A DNA stretch of 54,543 bases from Gemmatimonadota bacterium (GCA_018673255.1 JABHDC010000225.1:1-54543); one strand, 5' to 3'; shown: positions 26,282 through 35,702, counted from the stretch's first letter. Numbers and translations: made by a program. Notes: generated by a model from the letters alone, not told the origin.

Positions 26282-26632
26282 ATGGGATGGCGAGATGTGA
26301 GTGAGAGCGAGAGGTGCCCTCAGTTACCGATCTGCGTGTCACCTGACTGCCACGTGCCATCCCGTGCGAGAGGCTACTGCTCGAGGCACTATCAGCAGGC
26401 ACGGAAGCACGGACGCCTGACACCCGAGCGTGAACACCGACTGTGGCGGCACGGTGTGACCCATGCGTGTCAGGTACCCGATTGCGGTCAGGTTACCATC
26501 GCGAGGGGATACTGCTGGCGGCACTACCAGCAGATGCGCCGGCATGGCAGACTGACACCGGAATCTGAGCTGACGCGCCAGAGCCGCCCTCGCAATGTGT
26601 CCACTTTCTCGAGGATGGAAAGCAATGGATAA
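26282..26632 (+). CDS. Small protein with two tandem C-x4-C-x9-C-x2-H zinc-knuckle units
   Basis: The 116-residue protein has two near-identical modules, each ending GYCxRHYQQxRxHGRLTPE. Each has the spacing C-x4-C, nine residues, then C-x2-H, suited to binding one zinc. Comparable modules occur beside HNH or homing-type nucleases in phages. Here no nuclease motif is present, and the gene is set between the VOC and Gfo/Idh genes of a sugar operon. Its last eight bases overlap the next gene. It could bind nucleic acid or be a remnant of a mobile nuclease; function unknown. Confidence 0.6.
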   Translation: MGWRDVSESERCPQLPICVSPDCHVPSRARGYCSRHYQQARKHGRLTPEREHRLWRHGVTHACQVPDCGQVTIARGYCWRHYQQMRRHGRLTPESELTRQSRPRNVSTFSRMESNG

Positions 26633-27689
26633 GATAAGGGTCGGATTCGTCGGCGTGGGACAGATTGCCGAGCTGCATGCTCGAGGGTATGTCGACAATC
26701 CTACGGGACAGCTTGTGGCGCTCTCTGATTCCAACGCGGAGTTGCTGGCGGCTCGTGCCGATGAGTGGGGAGTCGACACGGTGTACGCCGATTACAACGA
26801 ACTGCTTGAAGATCCAGATGTGGATGCCGTCGAGATCCTGCTCCCTCACCATCTGCACCTGCCGGCGACGCTGGCTGCGTTGGCAGCGGGGAAGCACGTG
26901 TCCCTGCAGAAGCCCATGACCAGAACCCAGGTGGAAGCCGACGAGATGGTCAAGGCAACGGACGCCTCAAGCTGCCTGTTCCGGGTCTTTGAGAACTTCC
27001 GCACGTACGAGCCCTACCAGAGAGCCAAGCAGATGATCCTGAATGGTGAGATCGGTGACACGCTGTCGATCCGCGTGAAGACGATACACGGACGGGGCGT
27101 TGGCGGCTGGGTTCAACCAGAAGAGGCCAGAGCTTGGCGATACGATCCCGAAACCGGTGGTGGACCGCCGGCAATCATCGACCACGGATACCATCTCACG
27201 TCGGCCATCGTCTACTTCCTCGGACCCGTCGAGAGAGTGCATGCGATGGTGGACACGCGTGAGGCGGGTACATCGAGATACTCGGGATCTCCGGCCATGA
27301 TCACCTGGAAGCACACACAGGGAGAGAGATACGGATCGTGGGAGATTGTCGATGCGCCGGATCTCCTGATCCGCACAGGCTACTACTCCGCCGACGAGTG
27401 GGTGGAGATCACGGGAACCCGTGGCATACTCTGGGTGACACGATGCTCAGGTGATCTGCTCGGAGAGGCGCCGATCATTCTCTGTCGCGACGGCGAGGTG
27501 CGTCGATACCACGACATGGCGGTCGATTGGGGAGACAGCTTCGTGCGCGGCGCACACGAGTTCACACGCGCCATCCAGGGAGGCTACCAACCGGACCTGG
27601 ATGCCCGGGAAGCGAGGCATGTACTGGCCTTCAGCCTGGCAGCCATGAAGAGTGGACTCGAGCGGTGCGAAGTCTCCGTCGAGCCGTGA
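26625..27689 (+). CDS. Gfo/Idh/MocA family oxidoreductase with QKP in place of EKP
   Basis: The 354-residue protein has the Rossmann start KIRVGFVGVGQIAELHARGY and an intact lysine in SLQKPMTRTQVEADEM, although the usual Glu of EKP is Gln. The C-terminal catalytic His lies in GGPPAIIDHGYHLTSAI. It probably oxidises or reduces a sugar or sugar acid. ATG 26625 matches the family start; the longer frame from 26595 adds only ten non-homologous residues. It lies in the operon behind operator 4. Confidence 0.85.
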   Translation: MDKIRVGFVGVGQIAELHARGYVDNPTGQLVALSDSNAELLAARADEWGVDTVYADYNELLEDPDVDAVEILLPHHLHLPATLAALAAGKHVSLQKPMTRTQVEADEMVKATDASSCLFRVFENFRTYEPYQRAKQMILNGEIGDTLSIRVKTIHGRGVGGWVQPEEARAWRYDPETGGGPPAIIDHGYHLTSAIVYFLGPVERVHAMVDTREAGTSRYSGSPAMITWKHTQGERYGSWEIVDAPDLLIRTGYYSADEWVEITGTRGILWVTRCSGDLLGEAPIILCRDGEVRRYHDMAVDWGDSFVRGAHEFTRAIQGGYQPDLDAREARHVLAFSLAAMKSGLERCEVSVEP

Positions 27690-27719
27690 GCGAGTGTCTA
27701 CATGCAAGAGGAGTCGCCT

Positions 27720-28346
27720 GTGCGTGAAGAGCTGATCGCGAATACGCCGATCGAGGCGGTCCTCTTTGATCTTGGTGGTGTGGTATTCGACATCAACTTC
27801 GGACAAGCCTTCTCGGTCTGGGCAGTGCACTCGGGTACTGAGATGGATGATCTCGCTCAGCTCTTTTCGTTCGACGATGCATACATGCGCCACGAGCGCG
27901 GCGAGATCGATGCCCATGCCTACTTCTTATCTCTGGCTCGCACCATGGAGATAGACATTACCGAAGCAGAGTGGGTAGAAGGTTGGAATGCAATCTATGG
28001 TGACGAGTTTGGCGGCATGGCTGAACTGCTCCGGGAGATAGGTGAGTCTGTCCCGATCTACGCATTCTCCAACTCGAACCCGACGCACCAGGAAGTCTGG
28101 GAGCAGAAGTACCATGACACGCTCGACCTGTTCCGAGGGATCTTCGTGTCGTCGGACATGGGGGTCAGGAAACCAGAGGCCAAATCATACCAGGCTGTTG
28201 CAGCAAGAATCGGCGTTGTGCCGGAGATGGTGCTCTTCTTCGATGATACACACGAAAACGTCACAGGAGCCGAAACGGTGGGCATGTCAGCGATCCATGT
28301 GGGTAGCATCGAAGACATCAGATCGGCAGCCAATAGGATTCTCTGA
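27720..28346 (+). CDS. HAD-superfamily hydrolase (HAD-IA, phosphatase-like)
   Basis: The 208-residue protein has the nucleophile motif AVLFDLGGVVFD, motif II within YAFSNSNPTH, and motifs III/IV within GVRKPEAKSYQ and VLFFDDTHENVTGA. It is a probable small-molecule phosphatase acting on a sugar phosphate or similar metabolite. GTG 27720 is preferred because AGAGGAG lies six bases upstream. An ATG at 27702 would add six residues and lacks a ribosome site. It follows the Gfo/Idh gene by 30 bases. Confidence 0.82.
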   Translation: MREELIANTPIEAVLFDLGGVVFDINFGQAFSVWAVHSGTEMDDLAQLFSFDDAYMRHERGEIDAHAYFLSLARTMEIDITEAEWVEGWNAIYGDEFGGMAELLREIGESVPIYAFSNSNPTHQEVWEQKYHDTLDLFRGIFVSSDMGVRKPEAKSYQAVAARIGVVPEMVLFFDDTHENVTGAETVGMSAIHVGSIEDIRSAANRIL

Positions 28347-28497
28347 ACTGGGAATGGCGAAGGTCGATCCGACTGCTCTAGAGAACTGCCGACCGGCCGT
28401 CGGACAGTGATTGACGTCAAGGCCGACGAGCTACACAAACGATTCCCCATTGCATCGTCAGCGCAGATGCTGTCTCCGCTGGCCGAAGAATCCAGGT

Positions 28498-30825
28498 ATG
28501 AGCGAACAAAGCGAGGCGGCGACTGCCGTCCCAGATGAGGGGTCGCTCTCCGGCAACCAGGCAAAATCTCTTTCGCCGGTGGAGACGGGGCGCGCCCTGC
28601 GAGCATTCATCCAGACCAGCGGGATCTGGGGTGCCTGGGTGCAGATCGTGGGCATTGGCACGCCCGTGCTCACTGGTTATGCGCTGTGGCTGGGGGCCAC
28701 GGAAGTCGAGATCGCATACTTCATCTCGGTGGTCTTCTTCACGAGCCTTGCACAGGTTGCCTCACCCTACCTGCTCGGCCGCAGCAACCGGCGGAAGACC
28801 TTTGTCTTCGTAGCAGGTTGTTTCGAAATCGTACTCTACTCGTCGATCGTTCTGATACCGCTCGTGCTCGCCGGAGATGATCGCATCCTCGCCATGGGTG
28901 GTCTCGTGGCACTGGCGATGATGTGCGGACAACTCGTGGCGCCCATCTTCAACGAGTGGCTGGCAGTCACGACACCGCAGAAAATCCTCGGGAAATTCAC
29001 TGCTCGTCGGACCAATGCTCACCTTCTGATGGGGATCGTGGCGGCGTATCTGGTTGGGCGATTCATCGATTTCTTTCCTGAACCCGACAGATACATGAGC
29101 TTCACCGTGGTCTACGCCGGCGCAGCCGCGCTTGGCATCGGTGGATATCTCAACCTGATGCGGATTCCCTTCCGAGCTCATCAGCACCGCTCGCCAAATC
29201 TGCTCATCCCCTTCAGGGATCGACGCTTCAGAATCCTCCTGCTGTTCTATGTGACACTCCACTTCGGACTCGGCTTGGCCATGCCGTTCTACAGTGTCTA
29301 CATGTTGAAGACGTTGCAGTTCAGCTACGCACGGATCGCGCTGCTCAACGGACTCTACATGGCGGCCATGGCGATCGGCTTCGCGCTGTGGGGAACGCTG
29401 GTGGATCGCTATGGCGGCAGGGCGATCCTCCAGATATTGGTCCTGCCAGCAGCACTCGGCCCGGCGCTATGGTCTATCAGTGGTGCCGACTTCTACGCGC
29501 CAATAACGGCTGCCATGATCCTGAATGGGCTCGTCCACGCGGGCATAGCGGTATCCACCAATACGCTGCTCTATGCCATCCTTCCGGACGGGAATGGGAA
29601 AGCATCCTACTTCGCCGGCTGGTTCTGCTCATCGCAGATCGTGTTGGGCATGGGGGCGGTGGCAGGGGGGCTCCTGGCAGCCCAGTTCAAGGGGGCCGCC
29701 CTGCAGATGCTAGGTTTCCCAGTGGGGAATCTGCAGATCGTTTTCCTGATCAGTTCTGGTGTCCTGCTGCTACCGAATCTGTTGATGGGGGGGCTCAAGG
29801 ACGGCAGTGGGGCGACACCGCGTCAGCTATTCAATCAGATCGGGCGTGGCAGCATACTGAGCTACTTCTACGGGTCGGTGCTCTACGACTGGGCGAGTAG
29901 TGACCGGACGCGAGCACGAGCTACCTGGCGAATGGGGTCGTCGCGCAGCCCGATGGCGCTCGGACGTCTGACCCAAGCCCTGGATGATGCCAGTCCCGAG
30001 ATCCGCAGACATGCTGCACTTGGCCTCGGGGAGGCCCGCTCGGTCGAGGCTGTCGTGCCCTTGCTCGAGGAGCTTGCCGACGAAGAGTCCGATATTCGCA
30101 GCGAGGCCGTCATCGCTCTCGGGAGAATCGGCGATCGTGCCGTCATCGATCCACTTCTGGCGGCGATCGATGACGCTGATCCTCGGGTGAGGATCAGTGC
30201 AATCAACGCGCTGGCCGAAATGGGCGGGGAGGAGGCCGAAGAGCTGCTCTTCTGGATTTTCGGCAAGCGTTTCGATCGTCTCACTTTCCCGACACTGGCA
30301 GAGGCATTGGCCAGGGTTGGGGATCGGCGAATGATCCGACCCACCCTCGACCGACTCTGCAGCTTCCGATCGCCGGCAATCCGCCTGCAACTGCTCAACA
30401 CGGTCTGTGTATCCCTCGGTGCTGGCCGTCGGTTCTATCAGACCATATCTCTGGACGAGTTGGCACGGGCGCGGCGCCTGGCGGAGTTGGCAAAACAGAC
30501 CAGGAAAGCACTCAGTCGGGCACAGTCCCTCAGTGCCAACGCGCGCAGCAGTGTGATCGCCAACCTGGCAGCAATTGAGAAGATCCTGGAATCTGGATCA
30601 GCCGCGGATCTCCCATTTGCGATGCGGGGATTCCTGGGCGATCTGCGGACGGGTAGTGACGATGGGGACAACCCCATGGCTGGCAAAGACACTGCGTCCA
30701 TCGCTGCCGTCGAGATAGCAATCGAGACCTATCTCCAGCGTGCCGGCGACATGGAGGCGCCGGAGATCAGAGACGTGTATCTCATTGTCTGTCTGTGGTG
30801 TCTCGGTAAAGCGCTGGCCCCGTGA
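28498..30825 (+). CDS. MFS transporter fused to C-terminal HEAT-repeat domain
   Basis: The 775-residue protein has an N-terminal MFS-type transporter of about 12 helices (residues about 30-440; FISVVFFTSLAQVASPYLLG, GLYMAAMAIGFALWGTLVDRYGG). The cytoplasmic C-terminal part contains PBS/HEAT-type repeats from about residue 485 (LTQALDDASPEIRRHAALGL, VPLLEELADEESDIRSEAVI, LAAIDDADPRVRISAINAL). A helical tail follows. ATG 28498 begins the soluble N-terminal stretch; an earlier ATG at 28411 is possible but lacks a good ribosome site. It would import a sugar or oligosaccharide, with the HEAT domain perhaps docking a partner. It is convergent with the ABC operon. Confidence 0.8.
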   Translation: MSEQSEAATAVPDEGSLSGNQAKSLSPVETGRALRAFIQTSGIWGAWVQIVGIGTPVLTGYALWLGATEVEIAYFISVVFFTSLAQVASPYLLGRSNRRKTFVFVAGCFEIVLYSSIVLIPLVLAGDDRILAMGGLVALAMMCGQLVAPIFNEWLAVTTPQKILGKFTARRTNAHLLMGIVAAYLVGRFIDFFPEPDRYMSFTVVYAGAAALGIGGYLNLMRIPFRAHQHRSPNLLIPFRDRRFRILLLFYVTLHFGLGLAMPFYSVYMLKTLQFSYARIALLNGLYMAAMAIGFALWGTLVDRYGGRAILQILVLPAALGPALWSISGADFYAPITAAMILNGLVHAGIAVSTNTLLYAILPDGNGKASYFAGWFCSSQIVLGMGAVAGGLLAAQFKGAALQMLGFPVGNLQIVFLISSGVLLLPNLLMGGLKDGSGATPRQLFNQIGRGSILSYFYGSVLYDWASSDRTRARATWRMGSSRSPMALGRLTQALDDASPEIRRHAALGLGEARSVEAVVPLLEELADEESDIRSEAVIALGRIGDRAVIDPLLAAIDDADPRVRISAINALAEMGGEEAEELLFWIFGKRFDRLTFPTLAEALARVGDRRMIRPTLDRLCSFRSPAIRLQLLNTVCVSLGAGRRFYQTISLDELARARRLAELAKQTRKALSRAQSLSANARSSVIANLAAIEKILESGSAADLPFAMRGFLGDLRTGSDDGDNPMAGKDTASIAAVEIAIETYLQRAGDMEAPEIRDVYLIVCLWCLGKALAP

Positions 30826-30867
30826 GATCGCCAACCAGGCCACCTGAATGCGCCCCAGACCAACGCG

Positions 30868-31839
30868 TCAACCTTTGACGGCACCGGCTGAGATTCCTCG
30901 AACGAAGAGTCTCATGGTGAAGAGGAAGATGAGAACCAGGGGGATCGATGCGATCGTGTAGCCAGCCATCATCTCTCCCCACCGCTTGACGTACTCCGCA
31001 TCCAGCTTGATCAGGCCCGCCGCCAACGTCAGCATGCTGTCGTCTCGAAGGACGAGGAATGGCAGGAGGAAGTCGTTCCAGACCCCGATGAACTGCAGGA
31101 TCGCCAGAGTCGAGATGACTGCGCCTGACATGGGCAGCACGATGTTGACGATCTGGCTAACCGGACCGGCGCCATCTACCTCTGCAGCGTCGAACAGGTC
31201 TTGAGGGATCTCCTCGATGAAGTTGCGCAAGATGAAGATCTGTATGACCTGAGCGCCCGAGACACCCACGACGATTAGAGCCCACAGACTGTTGAGCAAG
31301 TTCAAGTCCCGTAACAGGACAAACAAGGGCACGAGATTGGCGACGCCTGGCATCAGCATGAGTATGAGGAAGAAGTACCAGAGCACAGACCGGCCGGGCA
31401 AACGGTAGCGTGCGAAGAAGAAGGCTGCCGAGATCGAGCACGCCAGTGCCAGTGCGACGGAAGTCACGGCGACGGCGACGGTGTTGAAGATGTAGGTCCC
31501 CACCGTGTCCCAGGCGACCAACCAGTTCTCCCAATGCCAGGTGTTCGTCGAGCTGTATCGCACCTGTGGCCAGTCAGCCGAATCGGGTCCGGTACCCTCT
31601 TCAACAGCCCTGCGAGCCGCTGTGATGGAACGTGGATCGTACGCGTCCTGCGACGCTGGGACTCGCCTGAATGTCTCGGAAATCCCTGACGGCGACAAAG
31701 GGAGGAAGGGCGCATTGTTGAATTGCTTGTTGTTCTTGACACTGATGACGAGAGTCACGTAGCCGGGAAAGAACGCGAAGGCCAGAACACCGAGGATGAA
31801 GGCGTGCTTGGAGACTTCTATCCAGAATGGAGATCGCAT
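30868..31839 (-). CDS. Carbohydrate ABC transporter permease, MalG type
   Basis: The 323-residue inner-membrane protein has a long periplasmic loop after the first helix and then five further helices. The ATPase-contacting EAA loop reads FDAAEVDGAGPVSQIVNIVLP. The C-terminus LFVRGISAGAVKG is typical of CUT1 permeases. ATG 31839 is chosen since it lies two bases from the stop of the upstream permease. It pairs with the MalF-type permease and substrate-binding protein encoded just before it. No ATPase gene is in the window, so a shared MsmX/UgpC-like ATPase must serve it. Confidence 0.88.
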   Translation of the reverse strand: MRSPFWIEVSKHAFILGVLAFAFFPGYVTLVISVKNNKQFNNAPFLPLSPSGISETFRRVPASQDAYDPRSITAARRAVEEGTGPDSADWPQVRYSSTNTWHWENWLVAWDTVGTYIFNTVAVAVTSVALALACSISAAFFFARYRLPGRSVLWYFFLILMLMPGVANLVPLFVLLRDLNLLNSLWALIVVGVSGAQVIQIFILRNFIEEIPQDLFDAAEVDGAGPVSQIVNIVLPMSGAVISTLAILQFIGVWNDFLLPFLVLRDDSMLTLAAGLIKLDAEYVKRWGEMMAGYTIASIPLVLIFLFTMRLFVRGISAGAVKG

Positions 31840-31841
31840 GC

Positions 31842-33122
31842 CTATTTCTCGACTCTTACGTACCGGTTGTTGATTTCGGTCAGAAGAAGAATGAAGGCGA
31901 AGACGATGATCCCGATCGCGCATGCCCTACCAGCGTAGAGTTCGACGAAGGCCGTGCGGAACATGTAGAGACCCGGGACAAGAGCTACGCCGCCGGGGCC
32001 ACCGGCATCACCCAGCAGAATGAGAATGTCGCCGTAGGATTGGAGCGTCCCGATGATCATCAAGATCAGGTTGATCCGAACCTGGGTAAGGATCAAGGGA
32101 AGCTCGATGTAGATGAACTTCTTGAAGGAGCTTGTGCCATCCAGCGCGGCAGCCTCGTAGACGCTCTCTGGAATCGCCGCCAGTCCTGTCAGATAGATGA
32201 GTACCCCCACGGCACCGACCCATGGGAATCCCCAGAAGATCAGTGACGGGATGACGAGACTTGCGTCGCCAAGCCATGAAGGCGTCATGCCGGGCTGGAA
32301 GACATCGAGGCCAACAAGCTGATCCAGACCGATCAACACATCGATGAGGCCCGTCCCCATGAGGAATCGGTTGAGCAGGCCTTGGGTCGGGTCGAAGAAC
32401 GACTTCCAGACAAGGAGACTTACCATACCGGGGATGATCATCGGGAGGACGAAGAGCACCCTGTACACGTACTGCCATCGCTCGCTGGCCAGGCGATGGA
32501 TCACGACGGCGGTGACGATGGAAGGGACCATCTTCAGCAGGTTGGCCAGCACAAGAATGAAAGTGACGCCGAATCCGTGCCACAGAATGGTATCGGCCGT
32601 CTCAGCCATTGCCTGGTAATAGAACCAGAGAAAGCCGAAGGTCGTGGATGCCCCACGCAACCAGAGTGTCGTGTTTGTCCTGGACCAACCACACAGAGCC
32701 ATTCCACCGACCGACATCAGAGCCGCTGAGAAAAGCCAATCGCTGGCTCTTGAGGAGTCAAGGCTCAGGAACTCACTGTCGCTGACACGGGCGAGTACTG
32801 CGAATGTCACTACGAAGATTGCCAGAACCCACGGTGCCTGTCTCCGGTATCTGGTTGGTCTGCCCAGAAGGACTGTGGCGAGGATCAGGACCCAGGCTCC
32901 CATGAACAGCCAGAGCGTGGGAGCCCAACCCAGCAACTGTCGAAAATGCTGCAGCCCGATATACTCCTCTATGAATGCAGCATTCCAGCGGAAGAAAGCG
33001 TGGTAGATCGCGCTGGCGGCTGGATAATACGCAAAGAGGCCAACCAGGAGGGCGGACGGGGCAATCAGGGCGTACAAGGGTGAGCGCAGCGCCAGACGCC
33101 GAAGGATGATACGAGTCTCCAT
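31842..33122 (-). CDS. Carbohydrate ABC transporter permease, MalF type, with an extra membrane insertion
   Basis: The 426-residue protein is over 100 residues longer than the usual CUT1 permease (about 300). The N-terminal helix (YALIAPSALLVGLFAYYPAASAIYHAF) is normal. Residues about 60-170 then hold additional hydrophobic segments (LWLFMGAWVLILATVLLG, WVLAIFVVTFAVLARV). The standard core follows, with MVSLLVWKSFFDPTQGLLN and the EAA loop YEAAALDGTSSFKKFIYIELP. It is four bases after the binding-protein gene. Likely it imports an oligosaccharide or sugar derivative together with its partner. Confidence 0.86.
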   Translation of the reverse strand: METRIILRRLALRSPLYALIAPSALLVGLFAYYPAASAIYHAFFRWNAAFIEEYIGLQHFRQLLGWAPTLWLFMGAWVLILATVLLGRPTRYRRQAPWVLAIFVVTFAVLARVSDSEFLSLDSSRASDWLFSAALMSVGGMALCGWSRTNTTLWLRGASTTFGFLWFYYQAMAETADTILWHGFGVTFILVLANLLKMVPSIVTAVVIHRLASERWQYVYRVLFVLPMIIPGMVSLLVWKSFFDPTQGLLNRFLMGTGLIDVLIGLDQLVGLDVFQPGMTPSWLGDASLVIPSLIFWGFPWVGAVGVLIYLTGLAAIPESVYEAAALDGTSSFKKFIYIELPLILTQVRINLILMIIGTLQSYGDILILLGDAGGPGGVALVPGLYMFRTAFVELYAGRACAIGIIVFAFILLLTEINNRYVRVEK

Positions 33123-33126
33123 CGTC

Positions 33127-34830
33127 CTATTCCGCCGTGACCGCTGTCGTCAGGAAGGATGCGATCTGGAGCGCCACAGGCTCTTTCTCTTGAAGCAGCT
33201 TGCGCCACTCGACAATCCGATGCCCATTGCGGAACTGGGTCATGCGTGTCTCCCAGAGATGTGTGAGCTTGGCGGCGGTTCTTGACCTGTTCGTCGCGAG
33301 CTCGGTCGGAGACGAGGACCACTCAGTGGCACCCGTATGGGTACCGAGATGATGGGAGAGGCCCATGCCTTGGAGCAGTCGGGTCTCGCGCTCCGCCTGA
33401 AGCATGCGTTCGAATTCCTGTGCCATCGCCCGGGGCATTCCTGCCTCGATCTGCGTCACGAACCCATCGTAGTCGATCTTGTGCTCGAGCAACTCCCAAC
33501 TCGCCTGCTGATGGACGGCGCTGGCGGCACCCCCAGTGGCTGAGAACACGTCCCCGGTCCAGAACCCCCCGGGTCTACGTACGAAGGGTACCATCAGAGG
33601 GTGGGGGCGGGCGCCCTTGATCAGGGGGGGCCACTTTGCCTGCCAGTTGAACCGCTCGTTGTTCTCACGTGAAGTCAGGAACTGCAGAAAGCGCAGTGCT
33701 ACCTCAGGGTGCCGGGATGCCTTGGAGATCCCGAGACGGAGGACGGAAGGCACCTCTGCCTCACTGGCGTGCCCTCTGACGTAGGGGCCGAATTCTGGAT
33801 CATCCCGATCTGGCCGTGGGAAGTCTGCGATTCCAAGAGGGAAGTCGACCTCGTTTTCGTAGCTGAGAGCGTCCCAGCTGCCAGAGGCACTGAAGAGGGC
33901 CCTTCCCTGGGTGAAGACGAACTGAGCCTCCATTCGACCCATCGCCATGAAGCCCGGCGAAAAGTGGCGAGTGAGTTCGCCCAGGGTCATCACATCGGCG
34001 CGGATGGCCGGATCGTGATAGTCGAATTCACCACCGGCATAGGCCAGGAAGAGTTCATCGTTGAGCCCGAATTCCCCGTCGTAGTCGCGATCGTGGGCGA
34101 GGATGAAGTCCAAGAGTGTCGAGGACTTGATGCTGCTGAACGTCGACATCTGGTATTTGGAAGAGGCGATGGGAACCAGGTCGGACCTATCGTTGTCCCG
34201 TGCCCACTGGCTGAACCGTGAGCATGCAGCCAGGAATTCTCGATAGTCTGTCGGCGGCTCATCCAGGCCCAGCGACTCGCGCAGAAGTCGCCGGTTGTAG
34301 AACATGCGGACCGATGCCCCGCTCGACGCGGCGCCGTAGTATTCAAGGCTGCTACGGTCGAGGGAACCGAGCATGCCATCCAGATACGTATCCATCCAGG
34401 GAACCGACTCGAGATCGGTTCCGCGATTGTACGGGTTGGGCAGCTGGACATACTCAGTGTTGCTGATGTAGTAGCGGGCGGTCGTGGAGATATCCTCTGA
34501 GCCCATTTCCACCAGGTCCGTCGAGGTGCCGCCGATGGACTGGGTCTGCACGTATTGCCTGTAGACGCGTTCAGAGATCGGGTTCTGGAGGATGCGGACG
34601 TCGATACCTGTTTCGTCTCTGTAGGTCTGCTCGAAGCGGTCAGCAATCTCCTGCAGCGCCTGGCGAACGCCGGCTTCGAGCTGATAATGGGTGATGCGCA
34701 GCGTGATGCCGTCTTCGTCCTGTTCCAGCTCCTGGATCAACGAGATACGCCAGAGTGAGACGCCGAAGCAGATGCCGATGATGGCAACTCCCGCGAGGTT
34801 CACGAAACGGGACAGATCCAGACGTGGCAT
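33127..34830 (-). CDS. Extracellular sugar-binding protein of the ABC transporter, membrane-anchored
   Basis: The 567-residue protein has an N-terminal membrane anchor (VNLAGVAIIGICFGVSLWRISLI). It is followed by a type-1 family solute-binding fold: ITHYQLEAGVRQALQEIADRFE at the start, AMGRMEAQFVFTQGRALFSASGSWD in the middle, and ASRHPEVALRFLQFLTSREN. It is longer than usual binding proteins (about 430). It would capture a sugar in the periplasm for the two permeases. Its ATG overlaps the stop of the TPR lipoprotein gene (TGATG), which indicates co-translation. Confidence 0.83.
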   Translation of the reverse strand: MPRLDLSRFVNLAGVAIIGICFGVSLWRISLIQELEQDEDGITLRITHYQLEAGVRQALQEIADRFEQTYRDETGIDVRILQNPISERVYRQYVQTQSIGGTSTDLVEMGSEDISTTARYYISNTEYVQLPNPYNRGTDLESVPWMDTYLDGMLGSLDRSSLEYYGAASSGASVRMFYNRRLLRESLGLDEPPTDYREFLAACSRFSQWARDNDRSDLVPIASSKYQMSTFSSIKSSTLLDFILAHDRDYDGEFGLNDELFLAYAGGEFDYHDPAIRADVMTLGELTRHFSPGFMAMGRMEAQFVFTQGRALFSASGSWDALSYENEVDFPLGIADFPRPDRDDPEFGPYVRGHASEAEVPSVLRLGISKASRHPEVALRFLQFLTSRENNERFNWQAKWPPLIKGARPHPLMVPFVRRPGGFWTGDVFSATGGAASAVHQQASWELLEHKIDYDGFVTQIEAGMPRAMAQEFERMLQAERETRLLQGMGLSHHLGTHTGATEWSSSPTELATNRSRTAAKLTHLWETRMTQFRNGHRIVEWRKLLQEKEPVALQIASFLTTAVTAE

Positions 34831-35702
34831 CAGGGACGATCGGGCTCGAGCCTGCCAGCGTGGAGCAGCTCAGCAGCACGCAGGCGAGCATAATGGGCCT
34901 TGACGGATGAGGGGACTCCATCGGCCAGGGCCAGGTAGAAGTGACGAGCTCTCTCCGGATCGTTGAACTCCACATCGTGCAGACGGGCAAGCTGGAACAA
35001 GACCTTCTCCCTGACCTGGATGTTGCGGATGCCGGACTGATTCTGGCGCTCCAGCTCAAGTGCCATGCGGCGCAGGTCACCAAGAAAGAAGGCTAGCTCA
35101 GAGGCCAAACCATGCAGGACGCCCGCCAGTTCGCGGCCTTCGATCATCGGCGAGTATTGATCCACCACCTCCAGTCCCTCACGAAAACCAGCCGTATCGG
35201 CTTGCATCATGTAGGTCGTGGTCAATCGCAGGATGGTCTCCTGCCCTACCAGCGACCCGGCCGGGGACGCACGGATGGCCTCTTCGTATCCGTCTCGAGC
35301 CTCCTGAATCCGAGACGGGTCGAGGTCGATGATGCAGTCTGCCTGTCGAGCGAGGATCAGTGCGCCGAAGGGATGATCGGTGCCGATCTGCTCCAGCAGC
35401 GATGAATACATGGCCAGAGCACGGGCAGGATCTCGGCGAGGCATCTGGTGCTGTACGATGAACGCCCGTCCGAGCAGACTCTGAAGCTTCAGCTCCTTGC
35501 TCGCTCCCGGTTGGCTACCAGCCGCCTCGAACAGGCGGTCCGCAGCTGCGAACGACTGATAGCCATACTCTTCCCAGGCTCGGTGCAGCGATGGTTCAGA
35601 GGATGGCTCCACGCCGCCGGTCTGACATGATGGCAGCAGGAGACTGCCCATCAGCAAGAGAGAAGGGCGGAGGTATCGTCCAAAAGCAATCCGTGACGGC
35701 AT
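34830..35702 (-). CDS. TPR-type lipoprotein leading the ABC transporter operon
   Basis: The 290-residue protein has a lipoprotein signal (YLRPSLLLMGSLLLPS-CQ) and then helical TPR-like repeats (YEEAIRASPAGSL, ARALAMYSSLLEQI, RHFYLALADGVPSS). It probably acts in the periplasm, perhaps by organising the transporter or linking it to the outer surface. ATG 35702 begins the signal peptide; an upstream ATG at 35780 would place 26 extra residues before it. It is the first gene of the minus-strand operon controlled by operator site 5. Confidence 0.72.
   Translation of the reverse strand: MPSRIAFGRYLRPSLLLMGSLLLPSCQTGGVEPSSEPSLHRAWEEYGYQSFAAADRLFEAAGSQPGASKELKLQSLLGRAFIVQHQMPRRDPARALAMYSSLLEQIGTDHPFGALILARQADCIIDLDPSRIQEARDGYEEAIRASPAGSLVGQETILRLTTTYMMQADTAGFREGLEVVDQYSPMIEGRELAGVLHGLASELAFFLGDLRRMALELERQNQSGIRNIQVREKVLFQLARLHDVEFNDPERARHFYLALADGVPSSVKAHYARLRAAELLHAGRLEPDRP

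Noticed and set aside
28347..28538. Two very short plus-strand frames between the HAD and MFS-HEAT genes
   Set aside because: An 18-residue frame and a 43-residue frame overlap each other and the MFS start; no family likeness, so too weak to call.
30865..30879. CGTCAA-CCT-TTGACG hairpin between the convergent MFS and ABC operons, considered as a terminator
   Set aside because: The stem is only six base pairs, there is no T-tract, and it overlaps the end of the permease gene.
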